From Bacteroidaceae bacterium (GTDB taxonomy: Bacteria; Bacteroidota; Bacteroidia; Bacteroidales; Bacteroidaceae), in NCBI GenBank assembly GCA_017557475.1, contig JAFYYO010000292.1, forward strand, positions 1-18,483: DNA of 18,483 bases, given 5' to 3'. Below, one piece after another: positions 7,239 to 14,487 of the stretch; positions within the stretch are counted from its first letter, which is position 1; each line of letters starts with the position of its first letter. Below the pieces are notes generated by a model, which had not been told where the DNA came from, did not search any database, and saw only the letters and a program-made list of their open reading frames with translations. The position numbers were made by a program, and so were the translations under genes.

Positions 7239-7308
7239 GCCAGTACTACCGTGGAGAAACTCCAGTACCACCGTGGTAGTACTGGAGTTTTCCCATGGTG
7301 GTACTGGC
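7239..7308. repeat. 70-bp near-perfect palindrome between operons
   Basis: The two 35-base halves are complementary at all but two positions (C7269/A7278 and A7255/C7292), with G-U wobbles at 7256/7291, 7251/7296 and 7247/7300. The motif AGTACYACCGTGG occurs at 7243-7255 and 7265-7276, and its complement on the other arm. There is no T-tract, so it is not a standard intrinsic terminator. It sits 46 bases after the LTxxQ-like gene and 65 bases before ettA. The 180-base gap (7194-7373) otherwise shows nothing recognisable. Confidence 0.9.
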
Positions 7309-7373
7309 AACTCTCCTGCAAGCATAGTTTGCAGCCCAATCGTAAACAAATAAAGAAACCGTAAATCTCATAT

Positions 7374-9071
7374 ATGGCGACAACAGACGACAAGAAGATT
7401 ATCTTCTCGATGGTCGGCGTAAGCAAGGTCATCCAGCAGAACCAAAAGCAAGTCCTCAAGGACATCTACCTCTCCTTCTTCTACGGCGCCAAGATAGGCA
7501 TCGTCGGCATGAACGGCGCGGGTAAGTCGACGCTCATGAAGATAATTGCCGGCATTGAGCAGCAGTATCAGGGCCATGTCGTGTGGAGCCCGGGCTACAG
7601 CGTCGGCTATCTTGAGCAGGAACCCAAACTTGATGACGACAAAACGGTCATCGAGGTGGTGAAAGAAGGCGTGCAGCACATCGTGGACGCCCTGAAGGAA
7701 TACGAGGAGATAAACCAGAAGTTCGGTCTGCCCGAGTATTACGAGGACGAAGACAAGATGAACCAACTCTTCGCTCGACAAGGTGAGTTGCAGGACATCA
7801 TCGACAGCACCGATGCCTGGAACTTGGACAGCAAACTGGAGCGTGCAATGGATGCGCTTCGTTGTCCACCTGCCGACCAACCAATCAAGACATTGAGTGG
7901 TGGTGAACGTCGTCGCGTGGCACTCTGTCGCCTGCTTCTTCAGAAACCAGACGTCCTGTTGCTCGACGAGCCAACCAACCATTTGGATGCAGAGAGCATT
8001 GACTGGCTCGAGCAACATCTCACGCAATACGAGGGCACGGTTATCGCCGTTACGCACGACCGCTATTTTCTCGACGATGTGGCAGGCTGGATTCTTGAGC
8101 TCGACCGAGGTGAAGGAATCCCCTGGCAAGGCAATTACTCCTCTTGGCTCGAACAGAAGACCAAGCGCATGGAGCAGGAAGAGAAGGTGGCAAGCAAGCG
8201 CCGCAAGACGTTGGAACGCGAGCTTGAATGGGTTCGCATGTCGCCTAAGGCACGTCAGGCAAAAGGCAAAGCTCGCCTCAACAGCTACGATAAGTTGCTC
8301 AACGAAGAGCAGAAGGAGCGTGAGGAGAAGTTGGAGATATTCATTCCCAACGGTCCACGTCTTGGCAACAAGGTCATTGAAGCACATGGTGTCTGCAAAG
8401 CTTTTGGCGAGAAACAACTCATCAAGGACCTTGACTTTATGCTTCCGCCAGGTGGTATCGTGGGCGTCATCGGACCAAACGGCGCGGGCAAGACTACTCT
8501 CTTCCGCATGATTATGGGATTGGAGAGACCCGATGCGGGCACCTTCGAGGTAGGCGAGACTGTCAAGATATCCTATGTTGACCAGAGCCACGAAGATATC
8601 AAGCCCGACCTCTCGGTGTATCAAGTCATCAGTCAAGGCAACGAACTGATGCGTTTGGGAGGACGTGATGTCAACTGTCGCGCCTACCTGAGTCGCTTCA
8701 ACTTCAGCGGTGCTGACCAAGAAAAGAAGTGCGGCGTGCTGTCAGGAGGTGAGCGTAATCGTCTGCATCTGGCAATGGCTTTGAAGCAAGAAGGCAATGT
8801 TCTGTTGCTCGACGAGCCGACGAACGACATCGACGTCAACACCTTGCGTGCTCTTGAGGAAGGCCTTGAGAACTTCGCAGGCTGTGCCGTCGTCATCAGT
8901 CACGACCGTTGGTTCCTCGACCGCATCTGCACACACATCCTCGCCTATGAGGGCGACGGCAGCGTCTTCTACTTCGAAGGCAGTTACACCGACTACGAGG
9001 CCAACAAACTCAAGCGTCTTGGTCTCGAGGAGCCGAAAAGGATAAGGTATAGGAAACTCATGGAAGACTAA
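7374..9071 (+). CDS. ettA: ABC-F translation factor EttA (energy-dependent translational throttle)
   Basis: EttA is a soluble ABC-F ATPase that binds the ribosomal E site and gates the first elongation steps according to ATP/ADP level. The 565 residues (E. coli about 555) contain two ABC domains and no membrane segment. ABC1 has Walker A GMNGAGKST (45-53), signature LSGGERRRVALCRLLL (about 173) and Walker B LLLDEPTNHLDAES (about 195). A charged linker (about 266-302, ELEWVRMSPKARQAKGKARL) is the P-site tRNA-interaction motif. ABC2 has GPNGAGKTT (about 366), LSGGERNRLHL (about 455) and LLLDEPTNDID (about 478). Long stretches such as AGWILELDRGEGIPW and GNYSSWLEQK match E. coli EttA closely. 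It is probably the first gene of an operon with the DUF3737 and MATE genes. Confidence 0.95.
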   Translation: MATTDDKKIIFSMVGVSKVIQQNQKQVLKDIYLSFFYGAKIGIVGMNGAGKSTLMKIIAGIEQQYQGHVVWSPGYSVGYLEQEPKLDDDKTVIEVVKEGVQHIVDALKEYEEINQKFGLPEYYEDEDKMNQLFARQGELQDIIDSTDAWNLDSKLERAMDALRCPPADQPIKTLSGGERRRVALCRLLLQKPDVLLLDEPTNHLDAESIDWLEQHLTQYEGTVIAVTHDRYFLDDVAGWILELDRGEGIPWQGNYSSWLEQKTKRMEQEEKVASKRRKTLERELEWVRMSPKARQAKGKARLNSYDKLLNEEQKEREEKLEIFIPNGPRLGNKVIEAHGVCKAFGEKQLIKDLDFMLPPGGIVGVIGPNGAGKTTLFRMIMGLERPDAGTFEVGETVKISYVDQSHEDIKPDLSVYQVISQGNELMRLGGRDVNCRAYLSRFNFSGADQEKKCGVLSGGERNRLHLAMALKQEGNVLLLDEPTNDIDVNTLRALEEGLENFAGCAVVISHDRWFLDRICTHILAYEGDGSVFYFEGSYTDYEANKLKRLGLEEPKRIRYRKLMED

Positions 9072-9074
9072 CAG

Positions 9075-9101
9075 CCTCTCCTAACCTCTCTCAAGGAGAG
9101 G
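9075..9101. repeat. Short CTCTCC...GGAGAGG hairpin between ettA and DUF3737 gene
   Basis: CCTCTC (9085-9090) pairs with GAGAGG (9096-9101) around a five-base loop, preceded by another CCTCTC and CTAA. The layout (pyrimidine block, TAA, pyrimidine block, purine block) resembles the larger C/G element in front of aspS at 13267-13346. No T-tract is present, so readthrough to the next gene is expected. Confidence 0.5.
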
Positions 9102-9119
9102 AACTATTTAATAAGGTAG

Positions 9120-9974
9120 ATGATTGTAATAAAGGATAAGGAATACGGCGGTGAGCGACCGCTTTACAAGCTTCATGACGCACGGCTTGAGCGTGTGACC
9201 ATCCATCTTGGCGAGTCCAGCATCAAGGAAAGCGGCAATATCGAAGCCTACGACTGCACTTTCCAAGGCAAATATGTCTTCTGGGAGTGCCGCAAGTTCC
9301 TTGCCCAAAACTGCCACTTCGAAACGTCTGCCCGCTCATCTCTCTGGTATAGCGAGAACGGCAAGCTCAGTCACTGCCTCGTGGATGCGCCGAAGATGTT
9401 CCGCAGGATGCAAGGCATCGAGGTTGAAGACTGTCGCTTCACCGATGCTCAGGAGACATTGTGGGACTGCGACCGTGCTACCTTTCGCAACTGCGAGATA
9501 CTGAATGCCGACTATCTTGGCATGCGAACCGACAATGTCTTCATCGATAGGTTGCACCTCGAGGGCAATTATGCCTTCCAATACAGCAAGAATGTAGAGA
9601 TCAAGAACTCGCTCCTGAACAGCAAGGACGCGCTTTGGGACTGCGAGAACGTCACGATTACCGACTGCGAAATCAACGGCGAGTATCTTGCCTGGTACAG
9701 CCGGAACCTGACACTCATCCGCTGTCACATCACAGGCCCGCAGCCTCTCTGCTATTGCGAGAACTTGACTATGGTGGATTGCACCTTTGGTGATGACGCC
9801 AATCTCATGCTCGAATACAGCACCGTGAAAGCCTCCATCAAGGGAGACGTCCATAGCATCAAGAACCCGACAAGCGGCAACATCACTGTCGAAGGTCGCA
9901 TAGGGGAACTCATTATCGACGAAAATCGGAAGGCGCCAGCCGACTGCACCATACATGAATTACACGCAGAGTAA
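9120..9974 (+). CDS. DUF3737 family right-handed beta-helix protein
   Basis: The 284-residue protein matches DUF3737 as I know the family, in its opening (KDKEYGGERPLYKLHDARLE), its length and its ending. It consists of about ten coils with a period near 18-22 residues: FWECRKFLAQNCHF, LWYSENGKLSHCLV, MQGIEVEDCRF, LWDCDRATFRNCEI, YSKNVEIKNSLL, LWDCENVTITDCEI, WYSRNLTLIRCHI and CYCENLTMVDCTF. The regular W/Y-x-C/S and N-x-x-C ladders imply a parallel beta-helix with stacked aromatic and cysteine side chains. There is no signal peptide, so it is probably cytoplasmic. Biochemical function is unknown. Its last 20 bases overlap the start of the MATE gene, so the two are probably co-expressed. Confidence 0.87.
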   Translation: MIVIKDKEYGGERPLYKLHDARLERVTIHLGESSIKESGNIEAYDCTFQGKYVFWECRKFLAQNCHFETSARSSLWYSENGKLSHCLVDAPKMFRRMQGIEVEDCRFTDAQETLWDCDRATFRNCEILNADYLGMRTDNVFIDRLHLEGNYAFQYSKNVEIKNSLLNSKDALWDCENVTITDCEINGEYLAWYSRNLTLIRCHITGPQPLCYCENLTMVDCTFGDDANLMLEYSTVKASIKGDVHSIKNPTSGNITVEGRIGELIIDENRKAPADCTIHELHAE

Positions 9975-11382
9975 AGATAAGTTGCTCTTGCTCATACGAG
10001 AAGGCGGTAAGCTTGACTGGATATCACAAGTCAAGCTTACCGCCTTGCTTAGTTTCCCCAGTATGCTAGCCCAGCTGGTACACATCATGATGCAGTACAT
10101 TGACGCCAGCATGGTAGGCAGCCTTGGCGCTGCAGCCAGCGCGAGCATCGGCCTTGTCAGCACCAGCATTTGGCTTTTTGGCAGCCTTTGCCATGCTGTC
10201 AGCGTGGGCTTCTATGTTCAGGTGGCACATAAGATTGGCGCCAACGACTTTGCTGGAGCACGAGAAGTGCTGAGGCAGAGTTTCCTTTCCTGCATTCTCT
10301 TTGCAGTGATTCTGGGTTGCATCGGAGTTGGCATTAGCAGTTATCTTCCGCATTGGCTTGGCGGAGGCGAGGACATTTGCCACAACGCGAGCCTCTACTT
10401 CATGTTCTTCTCGATGTGTCTACCCTTCTCGATGCTGAATTCGCTCTGTGCCGGCATGCTTCGATGCAGCGGCAACATGCACATTCCCAGCATCCTGAAC
10501 ATCAGCCTTTGTCTGCTCGACGTCTTCTTCAACTGGTTGCTCATCTTCCCCACACGCACATACTTCGGCATCACGATACCAGGCGCAGGCCTTGGTGTAG
10601 TGGGTGCCGTGCTCGGTACAGCCCTTGCTTTCATCATCTGTTCGTTGCTGATGTGCTACTTCACGGTTGTGCGAAGCAAGGAGCTCTCGCTTCGGCAGGA
10701 CACGGGCACATTCATCCCACAGTTAAGGACACTGCGCGAGAGTTTCCATATCTCTGCACCGATAGCTGTAGAGCACGTCATCATTTGTGGCGCTCAGATA
10801 GTAAGTACGATTATCGTTGCCCCGCTTGGGACGATAGCCATTGCTGCCAATAGCTTCGGCATCACTGTGGAAGCGCTTTGTTATATGCCAGGTTATGGCA
10901 TCTCCGACGCAGCCACGACGCTCGTCGGACAGAGCCTCGGAGCCGGCCGTCGCCTTCTGGCACGCAGTTTCGGACGTATCACGCTTGGCATGGGCATGAC
11001 CTTCATGACCTTGATGGCTGTGGTGATGTACACCGCTTCGCCAGCCCTTATGAGCGTCATGACGCCCGACTTCGACGTACAAAGGCTGACAGTACAGATT
11101 CTTCGCATCGAAGCGTTTGCCGAACCAATGTTTGCCGCCAGCATTGTATGCTATGGTATCTTCGTCGGAGCTCGCGACACGTTGATTCCCTGCACGATGA
11201 ATCTGGGAAGCATGTGGCTGGTGCGCATCGTCCTTGCTTACATTCTTGTTTCCTCCATGGGACTGCAAGGCGTCTGGATTGCAATGGCGACAGAACTTTG
11301 TTTCCGCGGCCTCATCTTCCTCCTGAGGTTCCGCACAGACAGTTGGCTCAAGGCTTTCTCCAAACCACAACAAGGGACATAA
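9955..11382 (+). CDS. MATE family multidrug/metabolite efflux transporter
   Basis: The 475-residue integral membrane protein has about twelve hydrophobic segments. The first-helix region reads FPSMLAQLVHIMMQYIDASMVGSLGAAASASIGL, whose QYIDxxMVGxLG core is a hallmark of MATE carriers; the matching half-repeat includes APIAVEHVIICGAQIVSTIIVAPLGTIAIAA. The family exports cationic drugs or metabolites by Na+ or H+ antiport in the inner membrane; the substrate here cannot be read from the sequence. The chosen ATG overlaps the DUF3737 reading frame by 20 bases, indicating translational coupling. A perfect 18-bp inverted repeat lies within codons 16-31 (10001-10046). The gene ends in a repeat-rich bidirectional terminator shared with aspS. 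Confidence 0.95.
   Translation: MNYTQSKDKLLLLIREGGKLDWISQVKLTALLSFPSMLAQLVHIMMQYIDASMVGSLGAAASASIGLVSTSIWLFGSLCHAVSVGFYVQVAHKIGANDFAGAREVLRQSFLSCILFAVILGCIGVGISSYLPHWLGGGEDICHNASLYFMFFSMCLPFSMLNSLCAGMLRCSGNMHIPSILNISLCLLDVFFNWLLIFPTRTYFGITIPGAGLGVVGAVLGTALAFIICSLLMCYFTVVRSKELSLRQDTGTFIPQLRTLRESFHISAPIAVEHVIICGAQIVSTIIVAPLGTIAIAANSFGITVEALCYMPGYGISDAATTLVGQSLGAGRRLLARSFGRITLGMGMTFMTLMAVVMYTASPALMSVMTPDFDVQRLTVQILRIEAFAEPMFAASIVCYGIFVGARDTLIPCTMNLGSMWLVRIVLAYILVSSMGLQGVWIAMATELCFRGLIFLLRFRTDSWLKAFSKPQQGT
10001..10046. repeat. Perfect 18-bp inverted repeat inside the MATE coding sequence
   Basis: Arm 10001-10018 (AAGGCGGTAAGCTTGACT) is exactly complementary to 10029-10046, with a ten-base loop. 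It falls in codons 16-31 of the transporter gene, just before the first membrane helix, and encodes GGKLD in one arm and VKLTAL in the other. Each arm holds AAGCTT. In mRNA it would form a very stable hairpin about 46 bases after the start codon. Confidence 0.95.
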
Positions 11383-11386
11383 AAAA

Positions 11387-11468
11387 ACTAGGCACGCCTA
11401 GTTGGTCAACTAGGCACGTCTAGTTTGCGAATTAGGCACGTCTAGTTTGCCAACTAGGCGTGCCTAAT
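11387..11468. repeat. Four-unit 22-bp palindromic repeat array acting as bidirectional terminator (MATE / aspS)
   Basis: Sixteen-base cores start at 11387, 11409, 11431 and 11453, separated by six-base spacers (TGGTCA, TTGCGA, TTGCCA). The core is ACTAGGCACGCCTAGT or a near variant, itself a hairpin of six base pairs around CACG; the fourth unit is in inverted orientation. Unit 1 with its flanking A-tract (11381-11387) is complementary to unit 4 with its T-tract (from 11467). The region therefore makes a good intrinsic terminator in both directions for the convergent MATE and aspS genes. The same repeat family recurs at 18308-18439. Confidence 0.88.
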
Positions 11469-11471
11469 TTT

Positions 11472-13253
11472 TTATTTCAACCTGATGCAGAGTTCGTCCA
11501 TCTGTTTCTGGTCGATTGGACCAGGAGCATCGAGCATCACATCTCTGCCGCTGTTGTTCTTCGGGAAGGCAATGCAGTCGCGGATACTGTCGAGTTCCGC
11601 AAACAGACTGACGAAGCGATCCAGGCCGTAAGCCAATCCTCCGTGAGGGGGAGCGCCGTACTTGAAGGCGTTCATCAGGAAGCCAAACTTCTGCTGAGCC
11701 TGTTCCGGAGTGAAGCCCAGAATCTCGAATATCTTCTGCTGCAACTTGGCATCATGGATACGGATGCTGCCACCACCAACCTCTACACCGTTGACCACCA
11801 TATCGTAGGCATTGGCGCGAACGCTGGCAGGGTCGGTGTCGAGCAGAGGGATATCCTCAGGCTTGGGCGAAGTGAACGGATGGTGCATGGCCATGAGGCG
11901 TTGTTCCTCGTCGCTCCACTCGTACATCGGGAAGTCGATGACCCAGAGACAAGAATACTTGTTCTTGGGACGAAGACCCATCCTGCTGCCCATTTCGAGA
12001 CGAAGCTCGCTGAGTTGTTTGCGAACCTTCATGGCATCGGGACCGCAGAGGATGAGGATGAGGTCGCCAGCCTTCGCGTTCATCTTCTCCTTGAGGACTG
12101 CAAGGTTCTCAGGCGTATAGAACTTATCCACGGAACTCTTCACGCTGCCGTCCTCCTGGACACGCGCATAGACAAGTCCTTTGGCACCAATCTGCGGGCG
12201 TTTCACGAAGTCGGTCAACTCGTCGAGCTGTTTTCTTGAATAAACCGCCTGACCCTCACAGCAGATGGCACCTATGTAGGCAGCATCGTCGAACACTTGG
12301 AAACCTGCAGGGAAGATGCTTTCTACCACTTCGCGAGAAGCATTGTCAGGCTGGTTGTTCTTCAGTTCCACAAACTTCATGTCGAAGCGTGTATCGGGCT
12401 TGTCGCTGCCGTAGTACTTCATCGCGTCTGCCCAAGTCATGCGAGGCAACTCGGGAATATCGATGCCTTTCAATGTCTTGAAGAGGTGTCTGCTCATGCC
12501 TTCGAACATCTGCAGGATGTCTTCCTGCTCCACGAACGACATCTCGCAGTCAATCTGCGTGAACTCGGGCTGACGGTCAGCTCGCAAGTCCTCGTCGCGG
12601 AAGCACTTCACAATCTGGAAGTAACGGTCCATGCCAGACACCATCAGCAGTTGCTTCAAGGTCTGAGGGCTCTGCGGAAGGGCATAGAACTGACCCGGAT
12701 TCATGCGGCTGGGCACGACAAAGTCGCGAGCGCCTTCAGGCGTACTGTTCACCAGGACAGGCGTCTCTATCTCGAGGAAGCCGTGCTGGTCGAGGTAACG
12801 GCGTACCTCGAAAGCGAACTTATGACGCAGCTCGAGGTTCTTGCGCACGCAAGGGCGACGCAGGTCAAGATATCTGTACTTCATCCTGAGGTCGTCGCCA
12901 CCATCGCTCTCCTCTTCAATCGTGAAGGGAGGCGTCAAGCTCTCGTTCAATATATTGAGTTCTGTGACGAGAATCTCAATGTCGCCAGTCGGAATATTCT
13001 TGTTCTTGGAATAGCGCTCGGCCACCTCACCCTTAGCCTGAATGACGTATTCACGGCCAAGACGACCAGCCTGCTGACGAAGTTCCTCTGATGCATCCTC
13101 GTTGAAAGCAAGCTGTGTGATGCCGTAACGGTCGCGCAAGTCAACAAACGTGAGTGCGCCCAAGTTGTGGATGCTCTGCACCCATCCTGCCAAAGTTACT
13201 TTCTCTCCTACGTTGGCGAGACGCAGCTCGCCGCATGTTTTTGTCCTATACAT
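11472..13253 (-). CDS. aspS: Aspartyl-tRNA synthetase
   Basis: AspRS charges tRNA-Asp with aspartate. The 593-residue length and domain order fit the bacterial form: an OB-fold anticodon-binding domain (about 1-105, [18 protein letters not shown]), the class II catalytic core, and an inserted GAD domain (about 290-420). The core shows [33 protein letters not shown], motif 2 [19 protein letters not shown] (about 215-235) and motif 3 GLAYGLDR (about 543-550). Leu31 corresponds to the position that is His in the non-discriminating Pseudomonas enzyme, so a tRNA-Asp-specific enzyme is more likely; this is an inference. ATG 13253 gives the conserved [11 protein letters not shown] start. The gene lies downstream of tRNA-Lys on the same strand, separated by a terminator and a G/C-rich inverted repeat. 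Confidence 0.97.
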   Translation of the reverse strand: MYRTKTCGELRLANVGEKVTLAGWVQSIHNLGALTFVDLRDRYGITQLAFNEDASEELRQQAGRLGREYVIQAKGEVAERYSKNKNIPTGDIEILVTELNILNESLTPPFTIEEESDGGDDLRMKYRYLDLRRPCVRKNLELRHKFAFEVRRYLDQHGFLEIETPVLVNSTPEGARDFVVPSRMNPGQFYALPQSPQTLKQLLMVSGMDRYFQIVKCFRDEDLRADRQPEFTQIDCEMSFVEQEDILQMFEGMSRHLFKTLKGIDIPELPRMTWADAMKYYGSDKPDTRFDMKFVELKNNQPDNASREVVESIFPAGFQVFDDAAYIGAICCEGQAVYSRKQLDELTDFVKRPQIGAKGLVYARVQEDGSVKSSVDKFYTPENLAVLKEKMNAKAGDLILILCGPDAMKVRKQLSELRLEMGSRMGLRPKNKYSCLWVIDFPMYEWSDEEQRLMAMHHPFTSPKPEDIPLLDTDPASVRANAYDMVVNGVEVGGGSIRIHDAKLQQKIFEILGFTPEQAQQKFGFLMNAFKYGAPPHGGLAYGLDRFVSLFAELDSIRDCIAFPKNNSGRDVMLDAPGPIDQKQMDELCIRLK

Positions 13254-13266
13254 TATATATATATTA

Positions 13267-13346
13267 GACCCCCCAACCCCCTTTAGGGGGAGACCTTTTC
13301 TCTACATCTTGTTATTTTGTCCCCCCTAAAGGGGGTTAGGGGGGAC
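13267..13346. repeat. Inverted pair of C/G-block elements in the aspS leader
   Basis: ACCCCCCAACCCCC-TTTA-GGGGG at about 13268-13290 is nearly complementary, in inverted orientation, to GTCCCCCCTAAAGGGGG-TTA-GGGGGG at 13319-13344. Each copy can also fold on itself (for example 13277-13281 with 13286-13290). The pair lies between the tRNA-Lys terminator and the aspS start codon, so it is in or just before the aspS leader. C/G-block elements of this look are frequent between Bacteroidetes genes, to my knowledge without assigned function. Confidence 0.85.
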
Positions 13347-13382
13347 AAAAAAAGGATGAACTGTCATCCAGTTCATCCTTTT
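13347..13382 (-). terminator. Intrinsic terminator of tRNA-Lys
   Basis: A perfect 14-bp stem (13350-13363 with 13369-13382, arm AAAAGGATGAACTG) and a five-base loop begin seven bases after the tRNA 3' end. On the minus strand it ends in seven T residues (13347-13353). Confidence 0.92.
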
Positions 13383-13388
13383 ACCTTG

Positions 13389-13461
13389 TACGCCCTCAGG
13401 GGCTCGAACCCTGGACCCATTGATTAAGAGTCAATTGCTCTACCAACTGAGCTAAGGACGC
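13389..13461 (-). tRNA. tRNA-Lys (anticodon CTT)
   Basis: On the minus strand 73 bases fold as a standard cloverleaf: acceptor GCGTCCT/AGGGCGT, D-stem GCTC/GAGC, anticodon stem ATTGA/TCAAT with loop CTCTTAA (anticodon CTT, codon AAG), T-stem CAGGG/CCCTG with loop TTCGAGC, and discriminator A. CCA is not encoded. It has its own promoter and terminator. The acceptor stem has wobbles at its first and fourth pairs. Confidence 0.96.
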
Positions 13462-13484
13462 ATCGCTTTTCTTGTTTGCGGCTG

Positions 13485-13516
13485 CAAAGGTATGAACTTT
13501 TATTTAAACCGCCAAA
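13485..13516 (-). promoter_or_regulatory. Promoter of tRNA-Lys
   Basis: On the minus strand TACCTTTG (13485-13492) is a perfect TAnnTTTG -7 element, with TTTG (13513-13516) 20 bases upstream. The -7 element ends 23 bases before the mature tRNA 5' end, leaving a short leader for RNase P to remove. Confidence 0.8.
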
Positions 13517-13538
13517 TGTTTTGCAAACTTTTTTTGTT

Positions 13539-14342
13539 TTATGTCAGAGAATAGAACTCCGAGGGAGATTTCCTCTTTAGAACATCCAGGTCAAAGTCCA
13601 CACCTGGAATGATTCCGTGCTGACGAAGCACCGCCTCTGCAGTCTTGCGGGCAAGCACGGGATGGTTGTTCTCCTCACTCAAATGGCAGAGCCATACATG
13701 ACGGAGTTGCGGAGTGGCATACTCGGCCAGCAATTTGGCTGCCTGCTCGTTGTTCAGGTGACCTTTGTCGCTGCTGATACGGTCCTTAAGGTATTGCGAA
13801 TACTTGCCCATATGGAGCATATTGACATCGTGATTCGACTCCAAAACCAGATAGTTGGCTTTGCCGACTTGTTCACGAATCGTGTCAGTAACGTGCCCGA
13901 TGTCTGTAATGAGACAGAAACGAACACCGTCTGCCTCAACGACATAGCCCACACAATCGCGGCTATCATGGGGAACATCGAATGGCGTGATGCGGAAGTT
14001 CCCCATCTCCACCGTCTTTCCCTTCTCAATGTATGCCCTACGGTCGTTGGGCACATCAATTCTCAGGCAACGGTTGCAAGCAATGCCCTCGTGCACGAGC
14101 TGTGTGGCATAGATAGTCTTGCCGCAATCACAAGCGATACTCCCCACTGCCTTGATGTGGTCGGCATGGTCGTGCGTAACGAATACGGCCGACACATCGT
14201 CCTCCAGGCTCATGTCGAGATCCTTGAGATATTTCTTCAAGGAACGGATGCTGATGCCTGCATCAAGCAGGATGGATGTCTCGCCCGACTGCAAGAGATA
14301 GCAATTGCCACTGCTTCCGGAGCCAAGTGATACGAATTTCAT
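13539..14342 (-). CDS. Metallo-beta-lactamase-fold hydrolase, YycJ/WalJ-like
   Basis: The 267-residue protein begins MKFVSLGSGSSGNCYLLQSG, typical of the YycJ/WalJ branch of MBL-fold enzymes. The metal-binding motif HDHADH is at residues 57-62. Further likely ligands are the His in DVPHDS, the Asp in LITDIGHV and the late His in LCHLSEENNH. No signal peptide is present, so it acts in the cytoplasm. YycJ proteins are thought to be nucleases or phosphodiesterases, with links in Firmicutes to DNA repair and cell-wall signalling; the substrate in Bacteroidetes is not settled. It has its own promoter and lies back-to-back with the large secreted protein gene. I leave the symbol empty because the assignment is to a branch rather than to an experimentally defined gene. 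Confidence 0.9.
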   Translation of the reverse strand: MKFVSLGSGSSGNCYLLQSGETSILLDAGISIRSLKKYLKDLDMSLEDDVSAVFVTHDHADHIKAVGSIACDCGKTIYATQLVHEGIACNRCLRIDVPNDRRAYIEKGKTVEMGNFRITPFDVPHDSRDCVGYVVEADGVRFCLITDIGHVTDTIREQVGKANYLVLESNHDVNMLHMGKYSQYLKDRISSDKGHLNNEQAAKLLAEYATPQLRHVWLCHLSEENNHPVLARKTAEAVLRQHGIIPGVDFDLDVLKRKSPSEFYSLT

Positions 14343-14365
14343 CCTTTTTTGTTATAATTTACGTG

Positions 14366-14397
14366 CAAATATACAAAATAATGTCACACAGCGCAAA
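14366..14397 (-). promoter_or_regulatory. Promoter of the YycJ-like hydrolase gene
   Basis: On the minus strand TATATTTG (14366-14373) matches TAnnTTTG exactly and TTTG (14394-14397) lies 20 bases upstream. The -7 element ends 23 bases before the start codon. Confidence 0.8.
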
Positions 14398-14413
14398 CTT
14401 TTGTACGATTTTG

Positions 14414-14444
14414 TTTGAAGGTAAACATAAAATCACTAAATTTG
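14414..14444 (+). promoter_or_regulatory. Promoter of the 1249-residue secreted protein gene
   Basis: TAAATTTG (14437-14444) is a perfect -7 element and TTTG (14414-14417) a -33 element 19 bases upstream. The predicted start near 14451 gives a leader of about 37 bases. It is divergent from, and only about 17 bases away from, the promoter of the hydrolase gene, so the two could compete or be co-regulated. Confidence 0.82.
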
Positions 14445-14487
14445 TAGGCAGAATAATCATTTTAGTATTAACTTAACAATAATCAAG

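Noticed and set aside
7368..8720. A 450-codon open frame on the minus strand opposite ettA
   Set aside because: ettA on the plus strand has every ABC-F motif. The antisense product shows no recognisable domain and is a by-product of codon bias in a conserved gene.
11387..11468. CRISPR array
   Set aside because: The regular repeats have only six-base spacers that are themselves conserved, and no cas genes are present.
12297..13091. A 264-codon plus-strand open frame opposite aspS
   Set aside because: aspS carries class II synthetase motifs over this span; the opposite frame shows no family features.
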